A stretch of 5,339 nucleotides of DNA from positions 1-5,339 of the forward strand of contig JAEWEH010000482.1 of assembly GCA_023389535.1 (NCBI GenBank), read 5' to 3'. The position numbers and the translations under genes are program-made. A model generated the notes under the pieces. It had not been told where the DNA came from and searched no databases. It saw nothing but the letters and a program-made list of their open reading frames with translations. Origin of the DNA: Pseudomonadota bacterium (GTDB lineage Bacteria; Pseudomonadota; Gammaproteobacteria; Burkholderiales; Burkholderiaceae_B). Positions 1-5,339 of this stretch are shown one piece after another. Numbering within the stretch: the stretch's first letter is position 1; the number at the start of each line of letters is the position of its first letter.

Positions 1-922
1 TATCCTTGCCACTGGCATAGGGGCGTATGACATCGGAATGCGACTTCATGCTGTCAAGATAGAGGTCATTGGGCAGAAAATCGGCTTCGCGCAATAGCCG
101 TGCATGCCAATAGCTGGCCCATCCTTCGTTCATGATCTGACAAGCAAATACCGGGTAGAAGTAAAACGATTCCTCGCGCACCGCAAGGAAAATATCGCGC
201 TCCCAGCCTTCCATATCGGGAGCATAACGTGCGATGAACCACAATAGATCCGACTCCGGATGCGGCGGGATGGGGGCAGGCTGCCGCCGGGGCGCCGCGG
301 CTGTCTGTTCGCCTGGCAATTGGGCGTAACGTGCGCCAAACCCAGTGGGTTTGGGCTCCGGCTTGGGGCTGATGTGCGTCGGATAGTCGCGCCGATGCAG
401 CGGTTGGTTGACGTCGATATGCTGTTCCAGCGCAAACGCCGCGTCCAGTACCGTTTCCACTCGTTGCTGACCATGCTCTTCGATCGCTGCCTGAATGCTG
501 TGGGCGCGTTCCGCCGCCTCCGTCACGACGCGATAGCCCACTTGTTGCTGCATACGGGCAAACAAAGCGTTGTTCTTGGAAAAATCGGCATGCCCGAGCA
601 CGTGGGCAGTGACCAGCGTGTTCTGGGCCAGGCCATTATCGGTGACCAAGTAGGCGCGGTTGGGGTTACCCGGAAACACCACTTCGAATATGTGCGAGCC
701 GCCCATGCGATGCTGTACATGCTGATGGATGTAACGGACGCCAAAAGACCAGTGCGGCATGCGGATGGGCAGCCCGTAGACCGCAACCTCCATCATGAAT
801 GTATTGGGTACCAGTTCAAAATCGACCGGATCGAACTCAAGCCCGTAGCGCGTGGCAAGCGCTTCGATTTTTGGCATGTAGTCCTTGAGCTGTTCCAATC
901 CCGGTTCGCGCATGGTGTGCAT
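1..922 (-). CDS. spoVR: SpoVR family protein, C-terminus cut off by window edge
   Basis: SpoVR/YcgB family protein, named after a Bacillus spore cortex gene but widespread in non-sporulating bacteria; its molecular activity is unknown. The reading frame stays open from the ATG at 922 to base 1, giving 307 residues of a protein usually near 500. Family landmarks are MPHWSFG at residues 55-61, AHVLGHADFSKNN at 106-118, the aromatic block REESFYFYP at 249-257 and MNEGWASYWH at 264-273. A proline-rich variable linker lies around residues 180-222. The start was chosen because a GGGGG run sits six bases before this ATG; a second in-frame ATG at 913 is possible but worse spaced. The gene starts one base after the stop of the DUF444 gene, so translation is probably coupled. 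It is the third gene of the prkA operon. No signal peptide or membrane segment is visible, so it is probably cytoplasmic. Family assignment is firm; biochemical function is not known. Confidence 0.95.
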   Translation of the reverse strand, partial: MHTMREPGLEQLKDYMPKIEALATRYGLEFDPVDFELVPNTFMMEVAVYGLPIRMPHWSFGVRYIHQHVQHRMGGSHIFEVVFPGNPNRAYLVTDNGLAQNTLVTAHVLGHADFSKNNALFARMQQQVGYRVVTEAAERAHSIQAAIEEHGQQRVETVLDAAFALEQHIDVNQPLHRRDYPTHISPKPEPKPTGFGARYAQLPGEQTAAAPRRQPAPIPPHPESDLLWFIARYAPDMEGWERDIFLAVREESFYFYPVFACQIMNEGWASYWHARLLREADFLPNDLYLDSMKSHSDVIRPYASGKD

Positions 923-923
923 C

Positions 924-2120
924 CTAGACCCCCGTGTCCGCATTCGCGCCAGCCTGCTGCTGGAAGAAGCGCCGCACGGCGGTCCATACGTCAGCGTGGT
1001 TATGCACGGTATAGGCGCCTACCCGATAGTCGCGTGACTCCAGCGAGCGAAACAGGCGGCCTGTTTCTGAAAGGCCCGATTCGTGGGGGTTCTGGGGTGT
1101 TTCCAGGAACCCCATAAAATTGACGATATCCGCCAGCTGGCATAACAGCTTGTCGGCCAGGGCCCTGTCATCGGCGAAGTTGTCCCCGTCGGAGGCGTAA
1201 AACATATAGTGGTTATAGCGACCGGCTGGGTAGCGTTCGCCGAAGATGTCCAATACCAGCTTGAAGGCGCTGGATGCCGTGGTCCCGCCAGTGGAACTGG
1301 CTTGGAAAAATTGCTCTTCGGTGAATTCCCACGCTTCATCGGTATGTGCGATAAAGATGATCTCGAGGGTGTTGCCGTATTGCCGGCGCAAGCCTTGTAC
1401 TACCCAGAAGAAAAAGGATTTGGCCTGCTTGCGCCGATCCGCATCCATCGAGCCGGAGACATCCAGTACCAGTGCGACCACAGCGTCCGTTGCAGGACGC
1501 TGCCGCCGCGCCAATTGGCGATAGCGTAAATCGTCGTCGGTAAAGGGTGCGGCGCCTTCAGGTTGCGCATGCCGCCGCTTGATCGCCTCCTTCAGGGTCA
1601 GGCGCCGATCCAGGCGCGAATTGGCGCCGCGCCGGCCCCAGCCTTCACGGACCAAGTCTTTGTCCCGCAGCGTATCGTTGGTGCGTGGCTTGAGATCGGG
1701 CAGATGAAGCTCCTGCCATATCCAGTCGACAATATCTTCTATGCTGAGCTCGAGCAAGAAGCGCAGCTCGCCTTTGCCGTTGCCACCGGTGGTAGGCTGG
1801 CCCGTGTCATCGCCTTCTACTTGACCTTGCTGGTAGACATCGTTGGGCTTGCCGCCACCCTGGCCTACGCCGGTTTCTTCATTGGGAGTGCTTAAACGAA
1901 AGCGATAGTGCTCCAGGAAATGAACGGGAATCTGGACGGTGTGGCCTGTCGGCCGGCTGAGAATGTCTGCACCGGCGATTATCTCGGGCAGTTGCACGCG
2001 CACCGCGTCACGAATCTTCTGGTTGTGCCGCAGCCAGTCCCGGGCGCCGCGCGAAAACAAGTCGTACCACTGGTGCGCGTGCACCAGGCTGGAACGCTGC
2101 TGGTATGCTCGTTCGGCCAT
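924..2120 (-). CDS. yeaH: DUF444 / YeaH-YhbH family protein with vWA-like metal-binding fold
   Basis: A 398-residue member of the UPF0229 (DUF444) family, which includes E. coli YeaH and B. subtilis YhbH (about 390-430 residues). It accompanies PrkA and SpoVR in many genomes, and its precise role is unknown. The N-terminal part (1-80) is followed by a Gly/Gln-rich flexible stretch at about 84-118, which is typical of the family. The C-terminal half looks like a von Willebrand A domain: DVSGSMD at 220-226 is a MIDAS-type metal motif, STGGTTASSAF at 276-286 would supply the threonine, and YASDGDNF at 308-315 the later aspartate. RSFFFWV-like helix residues (KSFFFWV at 234-240) match the Bacillus form as I recall it. 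A histidine pair that I recall in homologues (AHHTEA) reads AHTDEA here at 258-263. It starts 20 bases after prkA; the Shine-Dalgarno sequence is weak. Inference: a metal-dependent adaptor or partner for the AAA+ protein PrkA, in the way that vWA proteins pair with MoxR ATPases. Confidence 0.95.
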   Translation of the reverse strand: MAERAYQQRSSLVHAHQWYDLFSRGARDWLRHNQKIRDAVRVQLPEIIAGADILSRPTGHTVQIPVHFLEHYRFRLSTPNEETGVGQGGGKPNDVYQQGQVEGDDTGQPTTGGNGKGELRFLLELSIEDIVDWIWQELHLPDLKPRTNDTLRDKDLVREGWGRRGANSRLDRRLTLKEAIKRRHAQPEGAAPFTDDDLRYRQLARRQRPATDAVVALVLDVSGSMDADRRKQAKSFFFWVVQGLRRQYGNTLEIIFIAHTDEAWEFTEEQFFQASSTGGTTASSAFKLVLDIFGERYPAGRYNHYMFYASDGDNFADDRALADKLLCQLADIVNFMGFLETPQNPHESGLSETGRLFRSLESRDYRVGAYTVHNHADVWTAVRRFFQQQAGANADTGV

Positions 2121-2140
2121 GATGGTCTCGTGTCTTGTCG

Positions 2141-4093
2141 CTATTCCTGCGCGAGCAGTGTGGTCACGTAATTGAGCGCTTCGTGCGCGCTGTGCGCATC
2201 GTAGCCATACGTATCGACCAAACGCTCCTCGACCGCAGATATCTTCTTTACGGCGTCGGGATCGGCACGCGTGGTCGAGGTCACCAGACGCAGTACATCG
2301 CGTCGTTCTTCAAACAGGTACTGTTCGATCGCTTCGCGCAGCCGGGCATGGTCGGCCAGGGTAAACCTGGACCCACGCTTATAGGCGCCCAAGGCCTTGC
2401 GCACGATTTCCTGACGGAACGAGGCCTTGCCTGAATCCGAGATCCCGATCTTGGTTTCTACGTTGCGCAGGAACCGCTCGTCGGCGTTACGCTCTTCACC
2501 GGTGATGGGATCATCCACCTTCCGATTCTCAAGCACCGCTTCGACTTCATCCAGATACTTGTCCAAAAGCTCTTGTGCTTCAGCCTGAAAGGACACGAAT
2601 AACGCTTTGTGCACATCTTCTTTCACCCAGCGGTTGTAGAACTCCTTGCGGGTGGTGACCAGGAAATCCGTCCACTGCTTTTTCAGCTTGGCGTCCATGC
2701 GCGCATCGGATTCGATCGCATCCTTGAGCGCCAGCATGACTTCCATCGCCGTAAGGCTTTTGCTTTCCGATTGACTGATGGCACCGGCCAATGCGTTGAC
2801 GATGAAGCGCGGCGACACGCCGTCCATTCCCTCGTCCGGCTGCTCGCGCGTGATGCGTTCCGCCTCGGCGTCCGATACGCCTTCGACAGCTTCGCGTGCA
2901 TAGATGCGCAGCTTTTTGCTCAGGTCGATGTCCTGGCGTTCCGATTTTTTCAGGCGCGTCAGAATCGCGAATACCGCTGCCACACGCAGCGCGTGCGGAT
3001 CAAGGTGCACTTGCCGGAAAGACGGTGTGCTGGACGTCAGCTTGTGATAAATGCGCGCTTCATCGGTATAGCAAAGGGTATAGGGTACCTGCACGATGAC
3101 CATACGATCGAGCAAGGCTTCATTTTCCTTTTCCTGCAGGAACCGATGAAACTCGGCCATATTGGTGTGCGCGACGATGGTTTCATCCATATAGATCAGC
3201 GGGAACCGGGACACTTTGACGACCTGCTCCTGGGTCAGGGTGAGCAGCAAATACAGGAATTCGCGCTTGACCTTGAGGATCTCAATCATTTCCAGCAGAC
3301 CGCGGTTGCCGGCATAGACCGCCCCGGACCACGACCACGCGCGCGGATCGCCTTCATCCCCGTATTCGGCAACCTTAGACAAATCGACCGAGCCGACCAG
3401 GTCGGCGATGTCCGCCGTGGTGGGGTCATGCGGTGCATAGGTGCCTATCGCCTTGCGATCGGCCTCGTCGATGAAGATGCGGTGCACCGGCACGCGGGCA
3501 AAGTCGCCGCCGTATTTTTCATTCAGCAGCTTACGTACGAAGGGTGAAAGCTCGCCCCTGATGTCTACCCCGTAAGATGCCTTGAATTCCGCGTGTTTGC
3601 CGTGCGGAATCAGAAGCAGGGGAGATTCCTGAATGGGGCTTTCCTGGATGGCATATAACGCACCTTCGTCTGTGCGGCTGTAGGCTTCCAGGCCGCGCTT
3701 GAGGAGCGTGACCAGACTGGATTTGCCGCCGGAGGGCGGGCCCAGCAAGAGCAACAGGCGCCGACCGACTTCGGAACCTTCACTGGCTGCCTTGAAGTAA
3801 TTGGCGATGCGTTCCAGCGCTTGATCAACGCCAAACAAATCATTTTCAAATAGTTTGTAGCGTGCGCCAGGCGCATTGTCTTTGGGGGCTTCGATCCCGC
3901 TCCAGCGGATCATGTCCCAGATGTACTGATGGCTGGTCCTTGCCGCGTGCGCCGGATTAGCCGCAACAATATCGCGCAGGTAGTCGCTGAAACTGCCTTC
4001 CCATTGTCGAGCCTGCTGCGTGCGTGAATAGTCTGCCAGCGAGTTGATAAACTCGGATTGGTGCCGACCTGTCTCTTCCTTGCGATCGATCAC
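2141..4093 (-). CDS. prkA: PrkA family AAA+ serine protein kinase
   Basis: PrkA (YeaG in E. coli), a cytoplasmic protein described as a serine kinase and, for the Bacillus protein, also reported with AAA+ protease-like activity. From the GTG at 4093 it has 650 residues, close to the usual 630-645. The N-terminal PrkA AAA domain has WEGSFSDYL at 31-39, Walker A GPPSGGKS at 118-125, RIFIDEAD at 205-212, a conserved block around DIADLVGSVD at 228-237, and MDETIVAHTN at 302-311 as the likely sensor region. The C-terminal PrkA domain follows, with DDPITGEERNADE at 527-539 and IGISDSGKASFRQE at 549-562. The GTG was chosen because GGGAGAAGAG lies just upstream and because recalled Bacillus PrkA begins nearly level with it. 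The same frame runs on to an ATG at 4180 (679 residues), but the extra 29 residues overlap a predicted promoter and palindromes. First gene of the prkA-yeaH-spoVR operon. The segment QESPIQESPL at 150-159 differs from the GCPM-type sequence I recall in Bacillus. Confidence 0.96.
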   Translation of the reverse strand: MIDRKEETGRHQSEFINSLADYSRTQQARQWEGSFSDYLRDIVAANPAHAARTSHQYIWDMIRWSGIEAPKDNAPGARYKLFENDLFGVDQALERIANYFKAASEGSEVGRRLLLLLGPPSGGKSSLVTLLKRGLEAYSRTDEGALYAIQESPIQESPLLLIPHGKHAEFKASYGVDIRGELSPFVRKLLNEKYGGDFARVPVHRIFIDEADRKAIGTYAPHDPTTADIADLVGSVDLSKVAEYGDEGDPRAWSWSGAVYAGNRGLLEMIEILKVKREFLYLLLTLTQEQVVKVSRFPLIYMDETIVAHTNMAEFHRFLQEKENEALLDRMVIVQVPYTLCYTDEARIYHKLTSSTPSFRQVHLDPHALRVAAVFAILTRLKKSERQDIDLSKKLRIYAREAVEGVSDAEAERITREQPDEGMDGVSPRFIVNALAGAISQSESKSLTAMEVMLALKDAIESDARMDAKLKKQWTDFLVTTRKEFYNRWVKEDVHKALFVSFQAEAQELLDKYLDEVEAVLENRKVDDPITGEERNADERFLRNVETKIGISDSGKASFRQEIVRKALGAYKRGSRFTLADHARLREAIEQYLFEERRDVLRLVTSTTRADPDAVKKISAVEERLVDTYGYDAHSAHEALNYVTTLLAQE

Positions 4094-4095
4094 AG

Positions 4096-4105
4096 CTCTT
4101 CTCCC
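4096..4105 (-). promoter_or_regulatory. Ribosome binding site that sets the prkA GTG start
   Basis: Read on the minus strand, GGGAGAAGAG is followed by CT and then the GTG at 4093. GGAG is a strong Shine-Dalgarno core at seven bases from the start codon. No comparable purine-rich site stands close before the upstream in-frame ATG at 4180, so this site favours GTG initiation. Confidence 0.7.
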
Positions 4106-4113
4106 GTGTGGTA

Positions 4114-4129
4114 GCCAGTGCCGGCTGGC
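4114..4129 (-). other. Small inverted repeat (hairpin) in the prkA leader
   Basis: Arms GCCAG and CTGGC enclose a six-base loop (TGCCGG on the plus strand). In the prkA transcript the hairpin would sit eight bases before the Shine-Dalgarno sequence. An 8-base direct repeat AGCCAGTG occurs at 4113-4120 and 4139-4146 and links this element to the palindrome at 4141-4153. A role in RNA folding or protein binding is inference; the arms are short. Confidence 0.35.
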
Positions 4130-4140
4130 AGCTAACTGAG

Positions 4141-4153
4141 CCAGTGTCACTGG
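4141..4153. promoter_or_regulatory. 13-base palindrome near the predicted prkA transcription start
   Basis: CCAGTGTCACTGG is a perfect palindrome of two 6-base arms around one central base. With transcription starting near 4158 (from the sigma-54 match) it would cover about +6 to +18. A one-base centre is a poor RNA loop, so a dimeric protein operator is more likely than a hairpin. No regulator is identifiable from the sequence. Confidence 0.4.
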
Positions 4154-4168
4154 AAGCGCTATCTTCCT

Positions 4169-4184
4169 TGCAATTTCCATGCCT
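4169..4184 (-). promoter_or_regulatory. Predicted sigma-54 (RpoN) promoter for prkA operon
   Basis: The minus strand reads AGGCATGGAAATTGCA. Compared with the sigma-54 consensus TGGCACGRNNNTTGCW, all specified positions match except the first (A for T) and the sixth (T for C). The near-invariant GG (4183-4182) and GC (4171-4170) are present with the required ten-base spacing. The predicted start point is near 4158, which gives a leader of about 65 bases to the GTG at 4093. E. coli yeaGH, the homologous operon, is known to be activated through NtrC and sigma-54, which makes the match biologically sensible. I found no convincing sigma-70 promoter in the gap. No clear activator (NtrC-type) site was recognised upstream. 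Confidence 0.65.
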
Positions 4185-4186
4185 AC

Positions 4187-4220
4187 GAACTTCGACCCTT
4201 ACAAGCGACTGAAGTTCAGT
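4187..4220. promoter_or_regulatory. Palindrome and nested inverted repeat upstream of the prkA promoter
   Basis: ACTGAAGTTCAGT at 4208-4220 is a perfect 13-base palindrome with a single central base. Part of it, GAAGTTC at 4211-4217, is also the inverted partner of GAACTTC at 4187-4193, with 17 bases between. Both lie just upstream of the -24 element, between arginase and prkA. They may bind a regulator of the prkA operon. There is no T-run after the hairpin, so it does not look like an intrinsic terminator for arginase. Confidence 0.4.
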
Positions 4221-4247
4221 GAAGTGCCAATGTGGGCCTCATTAAGT

Positions 4248-5168
4248 TCATCTGACCAGGGTGCTTCTGCCGAACAGGCTGTCGACCAACTCGACAATGA
4301 CGTCGGCAGTGCGGTTGCGGATATCCAGCGCGGGATTTAGTTCCATGATGTCCAGCGAGCCCACACGCCCGGTATCCGCCAGCATTTCCATGCACAGCTG
4401 CGCTTCACGCCAAGTCGGCCCGCCACGCACCGGAGTGCCCACGCCCGGGGCAAAATCCGGGTCCAGAAAATCCACATCGAAACTGACGTGCAGATGGGCG
4501 TTGTCGGGCAACTGCCCCAGCGCGGCGCGCATCACGCTGCGCATCCCCAGCTCGTCGATAGCGCGCATATCGTAGACGTCCAGCCCGACCTCATGAACGA
4601 ACTGACGCTCGTCGTCGTCAACGCTGCGTACGCCTATCAAGCGAAGCTGGGAGGGTGACAAGGTTGGGCCAGGCCCTTCGAGGTGAACCAGTTCGTTGGG
4701 TCCAAATCCGCACAGACAGGCTACAGGCATGCCATGTATGTTGCCGCTGGGTGTAAGCGCCGCAGTATTGAAATCCGTGTGTGCATCCAGCCACATCACG
4801 CGCAGCGTCTTGCCATACTCTTGGCAATACCGCGCTACAGCGCCGACGGATCCAATACCCAGACTATGGTCTCCCCCTAGAACGATGGGTATACGCTTGG
4901 CTAGCAACTGCGTCCACACGGCTTGATGCACGGACCTGCTCCAATGCGCCACTTCGTTCAAATGCCGGTATCCAGCCACGGGGGGCAACCAGGGGTTCGC
5001 CGGCCCGGACAGATTCCCGGTGTCTTGCACGTGCATTCCCCGACTCGAGAGCGCCTGCGCCAAGCCGGCCACGCGCAAGGCGTCGGGGCCCATGCCGGCG
5101 CCACGTGTACCTGCGCCAATATCCGTTGGCACACCGATCAGGCTTACGGCACGTAATTCCGTCGCCAT
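4248..5168 (-). CDS. rocF: Arginase
   Basis: Hydrolyses L-arginine to L-ornithine and urea; a cytoplasmic, binuclear manganese enzyme of the ureohydrolase family. It has 306 residues, the normal bacterial arginase length. N-terminal IGVPTDIGAGTRG at 11-23 is typical. Metal ligands are all in place: His101 in GGDHSLG, Asp128, His130 and Asp132 in DAHTDFN, and Asp231 and Asp233 in SFDVDFLDP. His145 in GNIHGMP matches the proton-shuttle histidine of arginases, and the DPDFAPGVGTPVRGG signature and MELNPALD (275-282) follow. These favour arginase over agmatinase. The frame extends upstream to 5279, but those 37 codons overlap the preceding gene; the ATG at 5168 is chosen because it starts the recognisable domain and lies one base after the upstream stop (TGA-T-ATG). 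That spacing implies translational coupling, and the Shine-Dalgarno sequence is weak. Its ornithine product is the substrate of the upstream gene's enzyme. Confidence 0.95.
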   Translation of the reverse strand: MATELRAVSLIGVPTDIGAGTRGAGMGPDALRVAGLAQALSSRGMHVQDTGNLSGPANPWLPPVAGYRHLNEVAHWSRSVHQAVWTQLLAKRIPIVLGGDHSLGIGSVGAVARYCQEYGKTLRVMWLDAHTDFNTAALTPSGNIHGMPVACLCGFGPNELVHLEGPGPTLSPSQLRLIGVRSVDDDERQFVHEVGLDVYDMRAIDELGMRSVMRAALGQLPDNAHLHVSFDVDFLDPDFAPGVGTPVRGGPTWREAQLCMEMLADTGRVGSLDIMELNPALDIRNRTADVIVELVDSLFGRSTLVR

Positions 5169-5169
5169 A

Positions 5170-5339
5170 TCAATGTTCCGCCAGCTCAGCCTGGACGCCG
5201 ATCGCTTGAAGACCCAGGCAGCCGAATAAGTCCTTAGGGTCGGAAAGCGGCGGCACGAAAGACACAGGCGTTCCGACACCGAGCTGCCGCGCCTTGTCGT
5301 ACATGAACCTCAACGCGGAAAAATCCTCCAGGGCAAAGC
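5170..5339 (-). CDS. ocd: Ornithine cyclodeaminase, C-terminal fragment (start outside window)
   Basis: Only the last 55 residues are in the window. They begin FALEDFSALRF and contain LSDPKDLFG at residues 31-39, which resemble the C-terminal end of bacterial ornithine cyclodeaminases (ALEDF/ALEDY followed by DPKDLF, as recalled for the Pseudomonas putida enzyme). The enzyme converts ornithine to proline and ammonia using NAD in a Rossmann-type fold; the catalytic parts are not visible here. The gene ends in TGA at 5170-5172, one base before the arginase ATG, so the two genes form one catabolic operon from arginine to proline. Other members of the ornithine cyclodeaminase/mu-crystallin family cannot be fully excluded from the tail alone, but the arginase neighbour strongly supports this call. 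The final 13 residues beyond the conserved block are variable. Confidence 0.85.
   Translation of the reverse strand, partial: FALEDFSALRFMYDKARQLGVGTPVSFVPPLSDPKDLFGCLGLQAIGVQAELAEH

Noticed and set aside
1..922. Evidence of sporulation from the spoVR name
   Set aside because: SpoVR homologues (such as E. coli YcgB) are common in bacteria that do not form spores, and nothing else here points to sporulation.
260..1117. 285-codon open frame on the plus strand across spoVR and the end of the DUF444 gene
   Set aside because: It is antisense to two genes with clear family motifs, and its translation has no recognisable motif.
2609..3547. 312-codon open frame on the plus strand inside prkA
   Set aside because: It lies wholly antisense to a clearly conserved gene, shows no recognisable domain, and is expected from the codon bias of the gene opposite.
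4208..4220. Intrinsic terminator after arginase
   Set aside because: The palindrome is AT-rich, has a one-base centre and is not followed by a T-run on the minus strand.
4214..4230. TTGGCAC on the minus strand as a sigma-54 -24 box
   Set aside because: At the required distance the sequence is TGAAC, without the GC of the -12 element; the site at 4169-4184 fits far better.
5169..5279. N-terminal extension of arginase to an ATG at 5279
   Set aside because: The 37 extra codons overlap the conserved C-terminus of ornithine cyclodeaminase in another frame and do not resemble arginase.

Overview
The window looks like chromosomal DNA of a Gram-negative proteobacterium. GC content is moderately high, long antisense shadow ORFs are common, and genes are tightly packed. 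An ornithine cyclodeaminase/arginase pair points loosely to a Bordetella/Alcaligenaceae-like betaproteobacterium. That placement is inference from gene order and protein style, not from any search. All five genes lie on the minus strand, so transcription runs from high to low coordinates.

Right part (about 5339 to 4248): the C-terminal tail of an ornithine cyclodeaminase is followed after one base by a complete arginase. Together they form an arginine to ornithine to proline catabolic unit that releases urea and ammonia. Only the end of the first gene is in the window.

Middle (4247 to 4094): a 154-base intergenic region carries the control signals of the next operon. It holds a good match to a sigma-54 (-24/-12) promoter at 4169-4184, a 13-base palindrome upstream of it, and a second 13-base palindrome plus a small hairpin in the predicted leader. 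A strong Shine-Dalgarno sequence precedes a GTG start at 4093. This argues that the open reading frame extending up to an ATG at 4180 is over-extended, because that ATG falls inside the promoter.

Left part (4093 to 1): prkA (AAA+ serine protein kinase), a DUF444/YeaH-YhbH gene with a von Willebrand A-like metal site, and a spoVR gene cut by the window edge. They form a compact operon with gaps of 20 and 1 bases. This is the known but biochemically poorly understood PrkA-YeaH-SpoVR triad. It is found in spore formers and non-spore formers and is linked in enterobacteria to stationary phase and nitrogen starvation. By recalled sequence, PrkA and the DUF444 protein resemble the Bacillus forms more than the E. 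coli forms.

The most interesting reading is regulatory. A sigma-54 promoter in front of the triad, next to arginine catabolism genes, suggests that the stress module is tied to nitrogen status. I saw no mobile elements, CRISPR arrays, tRNA or rRNA genes. The triad itself is a described system, not a new one.
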